Assembly: GCF_902859915.1 (NCBI RefSeq)
Contig: NZ_CADIKK010000004.1
Coordinates: 229,775-293,774, forward strand
Length of the DNA: 64,000 bases
Source of the DNA: Paraburkholderia ultramafica
GTDB taxonomy: Bacteria; Pseudomonadota; Gammaproteobacteria; Burkholderiales; Burkholderiaceae
Direction: 5' to 3'
Shown: piece by piece, positions 1-9,402 of the stretch
How the letters are laid out: every line of letters begins with the position of its first letter
How positions within the stretch are numbered: position 1 is the first letter of the stretch
Notes under the pieces: model-generated
What the model was told of the DNA's origin: nothing
What the model saw: only the letters and a program-made list of their open reading frames with translations
The model's database searches: none
Program-made: the position numbers and the translations under genes

Positions 1-201
1 CTCGACGTGTTCGTCGTCACGCTGACCGTTGCGCTGGTGCGCTTCAAATCGCTTGCCGTGATCACGGCCGGACCGGGCGCGATCGCGTTCGGCTCGGTGG
101 TGATCCTGACCATGATGGCGTCCATGCAGTTCGATCCACGGCTCATCTGGGACCCCGTGGACGGCAATACTCAAAAACCTCAGGATCTTGACCATGACTA
201 G
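1..201 (+). CDS. pqiA: Paraquat-inducible protein A, C-terminal fragment
   Basis: The reading frame is open from the first base, so the gene begins outside the window and only its last 66 codons are visible. They encode a hydrophobic helix (AVITAGPGAIAFGSVVILTM) followed by the motif MQFDPRLIWD, which is typical of the PqiA C-terminus. PqiA is the inner-membrane partner of the PqiB MCE protein in an envelope lipid-transport pathway. Its stop codon overlaps the pqiB start by eight bases, which implies translational coupling in a pqiABC operon. The identity rests on this short tail plus the two following genes. Confidence 0.85.
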   Translation, partial: LDVFVVTLTVALVRFKSLAVITAGPGAIAFGSVVILTMMASMQFDPRLIWDPVDGNTQKPQDLDHD

Positions 202-1855
202 CCCGCAAGGACCGACGCCCGCCTCCGATGATGCGCCGCGCAACGATTCGAACGGACCCAAACTGCCGCCGCAACTTCCAGACCCCGAAATCGAGCCGCG
301 CAGCCGCTGGTTGCCTTCGCTAGTCTGGGTGATTCCGCTGATCGCCGCGCTGATCGGCCTCGCGCTCGTGATCAAGTCGGTGACCGAGAGAGGCCCGATC
401 ATCACCATCAGCTTCATCAGCGCCGAAGGGCTCGAGCCGGGCAAGACCCAGGTCAAGTACAAGGACGTCACCGTCGGTTCGGTGAAGACCATCACGCTAT
501 CGGAGGATCTGTCGCACGTTCTGGTGCAGGTGCAGTTGACCAAGGAAGGCGGAAAGTTCGCGGTCAAGGATTCGCGCTTCTGGGTGGTGCGCCCGCGCGT
601 CGGCGCGAGCGGCGTGTCGGGTCTCACCACGCTGCTGTCGGGCGCGTACATCGGCACGGACGCCGGCCGTTCGCCGGACAGCGAGAGAAACTTCGTCGGC
701 CTCGAAACGCCGCCGCCGATTACCGGCGACCAGAAGGGCCACCAGTTCGTCCTGCACGGCGACTCGCTCGGCTCGATCGACATCGGCTCGCCGATCTTCT
801 ACCGGCGCGTGCAGGTCGGCCAGGTGGTCGGCTTCTCGCTCGACAAGGACGGCACCGGCGTGACCATGCAGGTGTTCGTGTCCGCGCCGTTCGACCAGTA
901 CGTCGGCACCAACTCGCGCTGGTGGCATGCGAGCGGCGTCGATCTGCGGCTCGACTCGAGCGGCTTCAAGCTCAATACCCAATCGCTCGCGACGGTGATC
1001 GTCGGCGGCCTGTCGTTCCAGTCGCCGCCCGGCCAGGGCGTGGGCGCGCAGGCGCCGAACAATATGACGTTCCGCCTCGGCTCGGATGAAGCGGATGCCA
1101 TGCGCGAACCGGACGGCGTGCCGCTGCGCGTGGTGATGAACTTCAATCAGTCGCTGCGCGGTCTGTCGATCGGCGCGCCGGTCGATTTCCGCGGCATCGT
1201 GCTCGGCCAGGTGACCAACATCGGCATCGACTACGACCCGAAGACACGCAGCTTCACGATGCCGGTGACGATGAACATCTACCCCGACCGCCTCGGCAAG
1301 CGCTTCCGCGAAACCGCGCCGCAACCGGGCAGTCTCGCCGGTCAGAGCCTGTTGCAACAGCTCGTCAAGCATGGACTGCGCGGCCAGTTGCGCACCGGCA
1401 ATCTGATCACGAGCCAGTTGTACGTCGCGCTGGATATCTTTCCGAAGGCGCCGCCGGCCAGCGTCGATGTCGCGAGCGATCCGCTCGAACTGCCGACGAT
1501 CCCGAACTCGCTCGACGAGTTGCAGGTGCAGGTCGCCGACATCGCGAAGAAGCTCGACAAGGTGCCGTTCGACCAGATCGGCACCAATCTGAACAGCGCG
1601 CTGAAGAACGCCGATCAGCTGTTCACGCGGCTCGACAAGGAAGTCGTGCCGCAGGCCCGCGATACGCTCGCGGCGGCGAAGCAGACCTTCGGCTCGGCCG
1701 AGGCGACCTTGCAGCAGGACTCGCCGTTGCAGTCGGATGTTCATCAGGCGTTGCAGGAACTGACGCGCACGTTGCAGTCGCTGAACGCGCTGTCGGATTA
1801 TCTGGAGCGTCATCCCGAATCGCTGTTGCGCGGTAAATCAGGAGATAAACCATGA
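194..1855 (+). CDS. pqiB: PqiB, triple-MCE-domain membrane protein
   Basis: The 553-residue product has a proline-rich cytoplasmic N-terminus, one membrane helix (about residues 40-62) and three MCE/MlaD repeats, each built around a pattern like GLEPGKTQVKYKDVTVG (about residues 75, 195 and 325). A helical C-terminus follows. This is the usual PqiB layout and length; PqiB forms periplasmic tubes that carry lipid between the two membranes. I chose ATG at 194 because an AGGA element lies eight bases upstream. A TTG at 188 is in frame but too close to that element. The stop overlaps the pqiC start. Confidence 0.93.
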   Translation: MTSPQGPTPASDDAPRNDSNGPKLPPQLPDPEIEPRSRWLPSLVWVIPLIAALIGLALVIKSVTERGPIITISFISAEGLEPGKTQVKYKDVTVGSVKTITLSEDLSHVLVQVQLTKEGGKFAVKDSRFWVVRPRVGASGVSGLTTLLSGAYIGTDAGRSPDSERNFVGLETPPPITGDQKGHQFVLHGDSLGSIDIGSPIFYRRVQVGQVVGFSLDKDGTGVTMQVFVSAPFDQYVGTNSRWWHASGVDLRLDSSGFKLNTQSLATVIVGGLSFQSPPGQGVGAQAPNNMTFRLGSDEADAMREPDGVPLRVVMNFNQSLRGLSIGAPVDFRGIVLGQVTNIGIDYDPKTRSFTMPVTMNIYPDRLGKRFRETAPQPGSLAGQSLLQQLVKHGLRGQLRTGNLITSQLYVALDIFPKAPPASVDVASDPLELPTIPNSLDELQVQVADIAKKLDKVPFDQIGTNLNSALKNADQLFTRLDKEVVPQARDTLAAAKQTFGSAEATLQQDSPLQSDVHQALQELTRTLQSLNALSDYLERHPESLLRGKSGDKP

Positions 1856-2589
1856 TGTTTGCCCGGCTCCCCCGTCCGCCGCGTTCTCTCGTGCGCGGCG
1901 CCGTGTATGCCGGCGCGCTGGCCGCGGCGGTGGCCATGGCCGCGTGTTCGTCGCCGCCGAGCCGCTTTTATACGCTGGGCGCCGAGGGTGCGGCCGGATC
2001 CGCCGCGCCTGTCAGCGCGAGGACATCGGCTGCGCCGGCCTGGATGATCGAGGTCGCGCCGATCGACGTGCCGCCGCAGGTGACGAAGAATCAGCTGGTC
2101 GTGCAGACCGGCCCGACCCAGGTCAAGGTGCTCGAAGAGGAGCGCTGGGCGTCGCTGCCCGGCGACGAGATCCGGCGCGCTCTGTCGACGAGCCTCACGC
2201 AGCAGCTCGGCACCATCGATGTGTATGGCACCGCGCATTCGGATGCGACGCCGGTGTATCGCGTCAGCATGAATGTGCAGCGCTTCGAGTCGTGGCCTGG
2301 ATCGCATGCGTTGATCGATGCGGTGTGGAGCGTGCGGGCCGTGCGCAGCAATACGGTGATGACGTGCCGCAGCGTGGTGAGCGAGCCGGTCGGCGGCGGC
2401 GCGTATGACACGCTGGTCGATGGACATCGGCAGGCGTTGGCGCAGATTTCCGCGCAGATTGGGGCGGCGGTGCAGGCCATGGCTGCGGCTGTTGCGCGCG
2501 GGACAACGGGTGGGGCGGCGGGTAAGGGGGCTGCGGTGGTCGTGCCGGCGTGTCCGTCCGCGGGTGCGACTACGGCGGCTGGCGGCTGA
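1852..2589 (+). CDS. pqiC: PqiC, ABC-transport auxiliary lipoprotein (DUF330)
   Basis: The 245-residue product starts with a lipoprotein signal peptide ending in VAMAAC, so Cys32 would be lipidated. The mature start, SSPPSRFYTLG, is characteristic of the ABC_trans_aux (DUF330) family. PqiC is the outer-membrane lipoprotein of the PqiABC system. The start codon overlaps the pqiB stop, with a GGAG element just upstream. The last 40 residues or so are alanine- and glycine-rich and probably unstructured. Confidence 0.92.
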   Translation: MMFARLPRPPRSLVRGAVYAGALAAAVAMAACSSPPSRFYTLGAEGAAGSAAPVSARTSAAPAWMIEVAPIDVPPQVTKNQLVVQTGPTQVKVLEEERWASLPGDEIRRALSTSLTQQLGTIDVYGTAHSDATPVYRVSMNVQRFESWPGSHALIDAVWSVRAVRSNTVMTCRSVVSEPVGGGAYDTLVDGHRQALAQISAQIGAAVQAMAAAVARGTTGGAAGKGAAVVVPACPSAGATTAAGG

Positions 2590-2914
2590 AGGGGGTTGGC
2601 TGGCGTCAGCGTTTGAGGGTTTGAGGGTTTGAAGTTTGTCCGCCAGCTGCGGCTGCTGCTGTTTCACGCACATCATTGCGCCAGAAAAGGCGCACGCCAC
2701 GCTGCGCGCGTTCTCGCTGCTGGGACCGACGCCGTGCTACGCCGCGTTGACCGGCCGGCGAAAACCGCGCGCGAAGCGAGGAAGCGAGAGACGTAGCAAG
2801 CGCTCGCCGCGCCGGCCCGCAGGCCGGCGCGGCCGGCGCCGTCATGCAGTCGCGCATGGCGGCCCATCCCGACCGCGTACAATGGCGCCTTATCCAACGC
2901 CTTCCGGCAACTCA
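2590..2914. other. Intergenic region upstream of the RNA methyltransferase gene
   Basis: I see no convincing gene here. It holds three tandem copies of an 8-bp unit (2611-2634) and a short hairpin TGCGCC-AGAAAA-GGCGCA (2677-2694) that could end pqiABC transcription, although no T-run follows. The methyltransferase frame stays open back to 2636, but that upstream peptide is arginine-rich and looks non-coding. Confidence 0.5.
2611..2634. repeat. Three tandem 8-bp units (GTTTGAGG)
   Basis: Two perfect copies of GTTTGAGG are followed by GTTTGAAG just after pqiC. It is a short simple repeat with no evident function. Confidence 0.7.
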
Positions 2915-4207
2915 ATGTCCTTCGATTTCTTCCTCCCTTGCCCACGCGGCCTTGAAGCCTCGCTCGCGGCCGAACTTGCCGAAATTGCCGCCAAACACCT
3001 GAACGGCGCGCCGTTCACGGCCGGCGCACAAGTGCCGGGCGGCGTGCATTTTCGCGGAGGCTGGGCCGCCGGCATGGCCGCCAACCTGCATTCGCGCCTC
3101 GCGAGTCGCGTGCTGCTGAAGATCGCGCATCGACCGTATCGCAGCGAGCAGGACATTTACGCGCTCGCGGTCGAACAGCGTTGGGAACAATGGTTCTCGG
3201 CGAACGAAACGCTGCGGGTGGACGTCACCGCGATCAAGTCGCCGCTGCGCAGCCTGGAGTTCACGACGCTGCGTGTGAAGGACGCGATCTGCGACCGTCT
3301 GCGCGAAGTCAGCGGCGCACGGCCGAGCATCGACACCGGCATGCCTGACGTGCGCGTGTTCGCGTTCCTCACCGCCACCGATTGCACGCTCTACCTCGAC
3401 ACCTCCGGCGACCCGCTGTTCAAGCGCGGCTGGCGCCTCGACAAGGGCGCGGCGCCACTGCGCGAGAATCTGGCGGCGGGCATTCTGCGTCTGACCGGCT
3501 GGAACGCGGGCACGCCGCTGTATGACCCGATGTGCGGCAGCGGCACGTTCCTCGCGGAAGCCGCGCAAGTGGCGCTGAATATCGCGCCGGGTGCGGAACG
3601 CCGCTTCGGCTTCGAGAAGCTCAAGCAATTCGACGCCAAGACCTGGCAGACGCTGAAGGCGGCCGCGCTCGACACGAAGCACGCCGCGCGCAGCTCGCGC
3701 GCCGATCTGCAGATCTTCGGCAGCGATATTTCCGGCGACATGCTCGACAAGGCACGGGCGAACTTCCAGCGCGCCGGCTTGCCATCGATCCCGCTCAAGC
3801 AGGTCGACGCACGCGGCATGACACCACCGACGTCCGCAGCGGGCATCCTCGTCGCCAATCCGCCGTACGGCGAGCGGATCGAAGTGCGCGGGCGCAACGC
3901 GCGCGGCGAGCTTCGCGAAGGCCGCGGCAATCGTGACAGCCGCGAAGACGACGGCTTCCGCCGCGTCCAGGAAGAAGCACCGGACAGCGAGTTTTTCCAG
4001 TCGCTCGGCGACGCGTTGAAGCAGCGCTTCACCGGCTGGCATGCGTTCATCCTGACGTCGGATCGCAAGCTGCCGGGGCAGTTGCGTTTGCGTGAGTCGA
4101 CCAAGACGCCGCTCTTCAACGGCGCGCTCGAGTGCCGGCTGTTCCGCTTCGATCTGATTGCGGGCAGCGTGCGTCAGCGGCCGCAGAGCGATACGCCGGC
4201 GGCTTGA
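2915..4207 (+). CDS. THUMP-domain SAM-dependent RNA methyltransferase (RlmL-like)
   Basis: The 430-residue product begins FDFFLPCPRGLEASLAAEL, the N-terminal ferredoxin-like plus THUMP RNA-binding region of the RlmL/TrmG10 family. A Rossmann methyltransferase domain follows, with the SAM loop DPMCGSGTFLAEAA (about residues 203-216) and the catalytic NPPYGERI. The family makes N2-methylguanosine in rRNA or tRNA; an RlmL-like 23S rRNA role is likely but not proven. A charged stretch of about 35 residues, rich in Arg, Glu and Asp, is inserted after NPPYGERI. Start choice: ATG 2915 fits the family N-terminus; ATG 2882 is an in-frame alternative. Confidence 0.88.
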   Translation: MSFDFFLPCPRGLEASLAAELAEIAAKHLNGAPFTAGAQVPGGVHFRGGWAAGMAANLHSRLASRVLLKIAHRPYRSEQDIYALAVEQRWEQWFSANETLRVDVTAIKSPLRSLEFTTLRVKDAICDRLREVSGARPSIDTGMPDVRVFAFLTATDCTLYLDTSGDPLFKRGWRLDKGAAPLRENLAAGILRLTGWNAGTPLYDPMCGSGTFLAEAAQVALNIAPGAERRFGFEKLKQFDAKTWQTLKAAALDTKHAARSSRADLQIFGSDISGDMLDKARANFQRAGLPSIPLKQVDARGMTPPTSAAGILVANPPYGERIEVRGRNARGELREGRGNRDSREDDGFRRVQEEAPDSEFFQSLGDALKQRFTGWHAFILTSDRKLPGQLRLRESTKTPLFNGALECRLFRFDLIAGSVRQRPQSDTPAA

Positions 4208-4259
4208 GGCGAACGCGCTTAACGCAAAGCCGCTTGAGGCGCGCTGTAGCACGGCAATG

Positions 4260-4293
4260 AAAACCGCGGACCTTTTGTCTCCGCGGTTTTTTT
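4260..4293 (+). terminator. Rho-independent terminator after the RNA methyltransferase gene
   Basis: A perfect 10-bp stem (AAACCGCGGA with TCCGCGGTTT) around a 9-base loop is followed by further T residues. It lies about 55 bases past the methyltransferase stop on the same strand. Confidence 0.88.
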
Positions 4294-4470
4294 CGCCGGC
4301 GCGCGCCAGGCTGGGAATTTTTCTGGCGCAGCGCCCCATCCCTCGCTCTACCAACGACCTACCTCCTGCCACACCCTACTGACACCACGCTGTCAGCAGC
4401 ACCCTCGCACACTCCTTCTCACGCCATCCGGCGCTTTGCACGGCTTACCCGCCATCCACAGGAGAGTGTC

Positions 4471-4854
4471 ATGTCCACGTCATCCAAAGTTGTTGCATGG
4501 TTCGAGATTCCGTCCGTCGATTTCGATCGCGCCGTCCGCTTCTACGAAGCCGCGCTCGACGTCAAACTGAATCGCCAGGAAGTCGGCGGCCAGCCGATCG
4601 CCGTGTTCGGTTACGAAGAGCCGGCCACCGGCGGAGCGATCGTCCACAGCCCGTCGATGACGCCGACCGGGGACGGCGTGCTCGTCTATCTGAACGCGCA
4701 ACCGACCGTCGACGCCACGCTCGCCCGCGTCGAACAGGCCGGCGGCAAGACCGATGGCCCGGTGATCAAGCTGCCGCAGGACATCGGCTACATCGCGTTC
4801 TTCACCGATACGGAAGGCAACCGCCTCGGCCTGCACTCGCGCACCAACGGCTGA
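4471..4854 (+). CDS. VOC family (glyoxalase-like) protein
   Basis: The 127-residue product shows the vicinal-oxygen-chelate fold signature: an opening strand WFEIPSVDFDRAVRFYEAAL and a closing segment IGYIAFFTDTEGNRLGLHS. It resembles the small, single-domain YdcJ/glyoxalase-like proteins of unknown substrate. The start is supported by an AGGAGA element seven bases upstream. The gene sits just before a WYL-type regulator on the same strand, a pairing that often reflects local regulation. Function beyond fold class cannot be given. Confidence 0.85.
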   Translation: MSTSSKVVAWFEIPSVDFDRAVRFYEAALDVKLNRQEVGGQPIAVFGYEEPATGGAIVHSPSMTPTGDGVLVYLNAQPTVDATLARVEQAGGKTDGPVIKLPQDIGYIAFFTDTEGNRLGLHSRTNG

Positions 4855-4980
4855 ACCGCAACGCAACGCGGCGCGCACGCGAGTCGGCAGCGCGCGCGCC
4901 GTAGCGAAGCCTGAGCGGAGGGCGGCATGCGGCGCTATCATCGCGGGACCGTTCCCGTCCTCTTCTACAAGACGCCCACG

Positions 4981-5667
4981 ATGACGCGCCGCGCCGACCG
5001 CCTGTTCCAGATCGCCGAACTGCTGCGCGGACGGCGTCTGACCACCGCGCAACAACTCGCCGACTGGCTGAGCATCTCGCTGCGCACGGTCTATCGCGAC
5101 GTCCGCGATCTGCAATTGTCAGGGGTGCCGATCGAAGGCGAGGCCGGCATCGGCTACCGGCTGAGCCGCACGGCGAGCCTGCCGCCGCTCACCTTCACCG
5201 CGGACGAACTGGCCGCGCTCGCCGCCGGTGCGCGCATGCTCGAATCGTGGGGCGGCGCGGATTTCGCGAGCGGCGCGCGCGGGGCGCTCGCCAAGATCGC
5301 ATCGGCGATGCCCGCCGACAAGCGCGCGACGCTCGAAAGGCTGGCGATCTTCGCGCCGTCGTTTCATATCAAAGGGGATTTTTCGGCGCAACTGGACGCG
5401 CTGCATCGCGCGATCGACGCACGGCAGGTGGTGCGCTTTGCCTACACCGACGTGAACGGCGCGCAGACCGAGCGCCGGGTCTGGCCGCTCGCGCTCGCCT
5501 ATTGGGGCGCGCGCTGGACGCTCGGCGCGTGGTGCGAAATGCGCAGCGACTTCCGCAATTTCGGACTGGAGAAGATCCGCGATCTTCAGGTGCTCGAACA
5601 ATACCCGGATCAGGAAGGCAAACGGCTCGCGGATCTGTTGCGGCACGTGAATGCGAAGCCGAAGTGA
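4981..5667 (+). CDS. YafY-type transcriptional regulator (HTH plus WYL domain)
   Basis: The 228-residue product has an N-terminal helix-turn-helix of the HTH_11 class (LTTAQQLADWLSISLRTVYR) and a C-terminal WYL domain (VRFAYTDVNGAQTERRVWPL, then YWGARWTLGAWCEMR). WYL domains bind nucleotide or other effectors. I prefer ATG 4981 (MTRRADRLFQIAELL), which matches the family start, over ATG 4927. It follows the VOC gene after a gap of about 126 bases. The ligand and targets are unknown. It converges on pntB. Confidence 0.87.
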   Translation: MTRRADRLFQIAELLRGRRLTTAQQLADWLSISLRTVYRDVRDLQLSGVPIEGEAGIGYRLSRTASLPPLTFTADELAALAAGARMLESWGGADFASGARGALAKIASAMPADKRATLERLAIFAPSFHIKGDFSAQLDALHRAIDARQVVRFAYTDVNGAQTERRVWPLALAYWGARWTLGAWCEMRSDFRNFGLEKIRDLQVLEQYPDQEGKRLADLLRHVNAKPK

Positions 5668-5701
5668 GGATCGCGAGCCTTAGTCAGGCAACCCGCGATC
5701 C
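5668..5701. terminator. Hairpin between convergent regulator and pntB
   Basis: GGATCGCG pairs with CGCGATCC, and an inner GCCT pairs with AGGC. It lies between two convergent genes and directly abuts the regulator stop. No T-run follows on either strand, so it may be a weak or factor-dependent terminator. Confidence 0.4.
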
Positions 5702-5711
5702 CCACGCACAC

Positions 5712-7166
5712 TCATTCCACCGACTTCACCATATCCTCGATCACCTTCTTCGCATCGCCGAACACCATCATCGTCTTGTCCATGTAGAACAGATCGTTGT
5801 CGAGCCCGGCGTAACCTGCCGCCATCGACCGCTTGTTGACGATCACCGTCCTCGCCTTATACGCCTCGATGATCGGCATGCCCGCGATCGGCGACTTCGG
5901 ATCGTTCTTCGCGGCCGGGTTCACCACGTCGTTTGCGCCGAGCACCAGCACCACGTCGATCTGGCCGAACTCGCCGTTGATGTCGTCCATTTCGAACACC
6001 ATGTCGTACGGCACTTCGGCTTCGGCCAGCAGCACGTTCATGTGCCCCGGCATCCGTCCGGCCACCGGGTGAATCGCGTACTTCACCTCGATGCCCTTCT
6101 CGACCAGCTTGTCGGTCAGCTCCTTCAGCGCATGCTGCGCGCGCGCCACCGCCAGTCCGTAACCCGGCACGATCACCACGGTTTCGGCATTGCCGAGCAT
6201 GAACGACGCGTCGTCGGCCGAACCCGATTTCACCGGACGCTGCTCCGCCGCGCCGCCCGCTGCCGCCGCGCCCGGCTCATTGCCGAAGCCGCCGAGAAGC
6301 ACGTTGAAGAACGAACGGTTCATCGCGCGGCACATGATGTACGACAGAATCGCACCCGACGAACCCACCAGCGAGCCCGCGATGATCAGCATCGGATTGT
6401 TCAGCGAGAAGCCGATGCCCGCCGCCGCCCAGCCCGAGTACGAGTTCAGCATCGACACCACCACCGGCATGTCCGCGCCGCCGATCGGGATGATGATCAG
6501 CACCCCGAGCACGAACGCGATCACCGTCATGATGATGAACGGCAGCCACGACTGCGTGAGGAAGAAGAGGATGCCGAAGCCGAGCATCGCGATCGCCAGC
6601 ATCAGGTTGATCAGATGCTGGCCGCCGTACACGACCGGCGCGCCCTGGAAGAGCCGGAACTTGTACTTGCCCGACAGCTTGCCGAACGCGATCACCGAAC
6701 CGGAGAAGGTAATCGCGCCGACGAACGTGCCGATGAACAACTCGATGCGATTGCCATAAGGCAGAAAGCCCGGAACCGGATTCTCCGGATCGACGAGACC
6801 GAACGCGGACGGCTCCGACACCACCGCATACGCGATGCAGACCGCGGCAAGACCGATCAGCGAGTGCATCGCCGCGACCAGTTCGGGCATCTTGGTCATC
6901 TCGACGCGCGCCGCGACGAACGCGCCGACCGCGCCGCCGATCACCAGCGCGAACAGCAGCAGGCCGAGCCCCAGACCGAGATTCGAGCCGAGTTGGCCCG
7001 CCTGTTTGGCGATCAGCGCGAGGGTCGTGAGAATGGCAATCGCCATCCCGACCATGCCGAAGGTATTGCCAACACGTGCCGTCTTCGGATTCGACAGCCC
7101 CTTGAGCGCCTGAATGAAGCAGACCGACGCGACCAGATAAAGCAGCGTGACGACGTTCAGACTCAT
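5712..7166 (-). CDS. pntB: NAD(P) transhydrogenase, beta subunit
   Basis: The 484-residue product is an integral membrane protein with about nine hydrophobic helices, followed by the soluble NADP(H)-binding domain III (from about residue 310) with VIVPGYGLAVARAQHALKEL and VLGANDVVNPAA. PntB couples proton entry to hydride transfer from NADH to NADP+, supplying NADPH. Its ATG overlaps the pntAB stop by one base (TAATG), consistent with a pntAA-pntAB-pntB operon. The length is typical. Confidence 0.97.
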   Translation of the reverse strand: MSLNVVTLLYLVASVCFIQALKGLSNPKTARVGNTFGMVGMAIAILTTLALIAKQAGQLGSNLGLGLGLLLFALVIGGAVGAFVAARVEMTKMPELVAAMHSLIGLAAVCIAYAVVSEPSAFGLVDPENPVPGFLPYGNRIELFIGTFVGAITFSGSVIAFGKLSGKYKFRLFQGAPVVYGGQHLINLMLAIAMLGFGILFFLTQSWLPFIIMTVIAFVLGVLIIIPIGGADMPVVVSMLNSYSGWAAAGIGFSLNNPMLIIAGSLVGSSGAILSYIMCRAMNRSFFNVLLGGFGNEPGAAAAGGAAEQRPVKSGSADDASFMLGNAETVVIVPGYGLAVARAQHALKELTDKLVEKGIEVKYAIHPVAGRMPGHMNVLLAEAEVPYDMVFEMDDINGEFGQIDVVLVLGANDVVNPAAKNDPKSPIAGMPIIEAYKARTVIVNKRSMAAGYAGLDNDLFYMDKTMMVFGDAKKVIEDMVKSVE

Positions 7167-7492
7167 TACGCGTTCTCCTTGGCAGCGGCGGGAAGCTTCT
7201 TCGGTTCTTTCTTGCGGAACATCTCCAGCATTCGCCGTGTGACGAGAAAGCCGCCGAACACGTTGACCGCCGCAAGCGCGACGGCGAGCGTGCCGAAGAG
7301 CTTGCCGGGGCCGCCGAGCGTCAGCCCGGTCGCGAGCATCGCGCCGACGATCACGATCGCCGAGATCGCATTGGTCACGGCCATCAGCGGCGTGTGCAGC
7401 GCGGGCGTGACGTTCCAGACCACGTGGTAGCCGACGTAGATCGCCAGCACGAAGATGATGAGGTTGATGACGGTGTGGTTGAGGACTTCCAT
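7166..7492 (-). CDS. pntAB: NAD(P) transhydrogenase, alpha subunit part 2
   Basis: This 108-residue protein carries the membrane helices that in E. coli form the C-terminal part of PntA. Three to four hydrophobic segments are visible ([48 protein letters not shown]). The split of the alpha subunit into two genes is common outside enterics. It lies between pntAA and pntB, 32 bases after pntAA, with an AGGAGAG element upstream of its start. Confidence 0.95.
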   Translation of the reverse strand: MEVLNHTVINLIIFVLAIYVGYHVVWNVTPALHTPLMAVTNAISAIVIVGAMLATGLTLGGPGKLFGTLAVALAAVNVFGGFLVTRRMLEMFRKKEPKKLPAAAKENA

Positions 7493-7524
7493 CGCCGCTC
7501 TCCTGGTTAAAGTTCGTTGGCGCT

Positions 7525-8676
7525 TCAGGCGTTGCGCACGACTGCGCCGTCGCGGGCCAGCAGCGTGGCCGCGACGATGTCGTCCGCGAGATCGATGTTC
7601 AACGTGCCTTCCTTCGTGACGATCAGCTTGAGGAAGTCGAGCAGGTTGCGCGCATAGAGCGACGACGCGTCGGCGGGCACCATCGAGGCCAGGTTCGTAT
7701 AGCCGACGATCTGCACGCCATGCCTGACCACCACCTGATCCGCCTCGGTGAGCGGACAGTTGCCGCCGCGCTGCCCCCCGCTGCCGTCAACCCCCGCGCC
7801 GCGTCCGGCGGCGAGGTCGACCAGCACCGAGCCCGGCTTCATCGCCTGCACGGTTTCGACCGAGATCAGCGTCGGCGCGGCGCGGCCCGGAATCAACGCG
7901 GTGGAGATCACCACGTCCGCCTGCTTCGCCCGCTCGTGGACCAGCGCCGACTGGCGCGCGAGCCACGACGGCGGCATCGGCCGCGCATAGCCGCCGACGC
8001 CTTGCGCGGCTTCGCGCTCCTCGTCGGTTTCGTAGGGCACGTCGAGGAATTTGGCGCCGAGCGATTCGATCTGCTCTTTCACCGCTGGCCGCACGTCGGA
8101 CGCCTCGATTACCGCGCCGAGGCGCTTGGCGGTCGCGATCGCCTGCAAACCGGCCACGCCCGCGCCGAGAATCAGCACGCGGGCCGCTTTCACGGTGCCG
8201 GCCGCGGTCATCAGCATCGGCATGAAGCGCGGATAGAGCGTCGCCGCCAGCAGCACCGCCTTGTAGCCGGCGATGTTCGCCTGCGACGACAGCACGTCGA
8301 GGCTCTGCGCGCGGGTGGTGCGCGGCGCGGCTTCGAGCGCGAACGCGGTGACGCCGGCGAGAGCCAGCTTCTGCGCGTTGTCGGCGTTGAACGGATCGAG
8401 CATGCCGACCAGCGTCGCGCCGCGTTTGAGCAGCGGCAACTCGGTATCGGTCGGGGACTGGACTTTAAGGACGAGATCGGCGCCGAAGGCGGTGGCCGCA
8501 TCGACGATTTCCGCGCCGGCGGCTGTAAACGCTTCGTCAGGAAAGCTCGCGCCGGTGCCGGCGCCGCTCTGGATCGTGACCCGGTGGCCCTGGGTCACGT
8601 ACTTCTTGACCGTTTCGGGCGTCGCGGCGACGCGGGTTTCGTGCGCGCGCGTCTCGGCTGGCACTCCGATGTGCAT
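7525..8676 (-). CDS. pntAA: NAD(P) transhydrogenase, alpha subunit part 1 (NAD-binding)
   Basis: The 383-residue soluble product starts [20 protein letters not shown], typical of the alanine dehydrogenase/PNT N-terminal domain. It contains the Rossmann motif [22 protein letters not shown] (about residues 165-186). It binds NAD(H) as domain I of the transhydrogenase. I chose ATG 8676 because a GAGGAGGAAC Shine-Dalgarno element lies directly upstream; the frame is open to 8745. A short glycine-rich insert ([15 protein letters not shown]) is visible near residue 305. Confidence 0.95.
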   Translation of the reverse strand: MHIGVPAETRAHETRVAATPETVKKYVTQGHRVTIQSGAGTGASFPDEAFTAAGAEIVDAATAFGADLVLKVQSPTDTELPLLKRGATLVGMLDPFNADNAQKLALAGVTAFALEAAPRTTRAQSLDVLSSQANIAGYKAVLLAATLYPRFMPMLMTAAGTVKAARVLILGAGVAGLQAIATAKRLGAVIEASDVRPAVKEQIESLGAKFLDVPYETDEEREAAQGVGGYARPMPPSWLARQSALVHERAKQADVVISTALIPGRAAPTLISVETVQAMKPGSVLVDLAAGRGAGVDGSGGQRGGNCPLTEADQVVVRHGVQIVGYTNLASMVPADASSLYARNLLDFLKLIVTKEGTLNIDLADDIVAATLLARDGAVVRNA

Positions 8677-8864
8677 CGTGGTTCCTCCTCGACTTCCTGT
8701 TTGACGACAGACTGGCCGACGAGGCACGCCGGCTTGCATGTGCAACGGCTAACGCCTCACTTTAACCGAAACAAGGGGGTGCGCAGAAATCGGGGACAAT
8801 CCGGGGTTGCCCGCTCGGCCCGCTTCCCGGCAGCCCAGGCCCATAAACGGTAAAATGCGCACCC

Positions 8865-9344
8865 ATGAAACCGGAAACCTGGCTGCCGCACGTCACCGTC
8901 GCGGCGATCGTCGAGCGTGACGGGCGCTTTCTCGTGGTCGAGGAACATACCGCCGACGGCTTGCGCCTGAACCAGCCCGCCGGCCACCTGGAGGCGGGCG
9001 AAACGCTGCAGCAGGCGGTGATCCGCGAAACGCTGGAGGAAACCGCCCATCCGTTCGCGCCCGAGGCGCTGGTCGGCATGTACATGACCCACTTCGAGCG
9101 GCCCGGCCGTGAAGGCATCACGTACCTGCGCTTCACCTATTGCGGCGCCAGCGGCGAACCGGATGCGGCGCGCGCGCTCGACCGCGAGATCGTCCGCACG
9201 TTGTGGATGAGCGCCGACGAATTGCGCGCCTGTCCGGAACGGCATCGCACGCCGCTCGTCATGCAGTGTCTCGACGACTATCTGGCCGGCCGGCGTTTCC
9301 CGCTCGACTTCGTGCATACGCATTCAGTCGGGCAAAAAAGGTAG
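8865..9344 (+). CDS. NUDIX hydrolase (NudJ-like)
   Basis: The 159-residue product opens [22 protein letters not shown] and carries the NUDIX box [21 protein letters not shown] (about residues 41-61). The glycine that usually ends the REUXEEXGU consensus is alanine here. In E. coli the phosphatase gene nudJ lies directly before mnmA, as this gene does, so a NudJ-type activity on nucleoside or thiamine diphosphates is plausible. It is divergent from the transhydrogenase operon. The substrate is inferred only. Confidence 0.86.
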   Translation: MKPETWLPHVTVAAIVERDGRFLVVEEHTADGLRLNQPAGHLEAGETLQQAVIRETLEETAHPFAPEALVGMYMTHFERPGREGITYLRFTYCGASGEPDAARALDREIVRTLWMSADELRACPERHRTPLVMQCLDDYLAGRRFPLDFVHTHSVGQKR

Positions 9345-9402
9345 CAGTCACGAGCGGCCATCCCACGATCCATGCAGTCATGCAGCACCCAGTGAGCATC
9401 TT

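Noticed and set aside
497..1813. A 438-codon minus-strand frame opposite pqiB
   Set aside because: Arg/His/Leu-rich composition and full overlap with the MCE-domain gene show it is a codon-bias artefact.
2636..2914. Upstream extension of the RNA methyltransferase frame
   Set aside because: The added 93 residues are arginine-rich and unlike the family, whose N-terminus begins at about 2915.
5247..7430. A 727-codon plus-strand frame over the WYL regulator and pntB
   Set aside because: It crosses from one real gene to the antisense of another and has no domain; both real genes are well supported.
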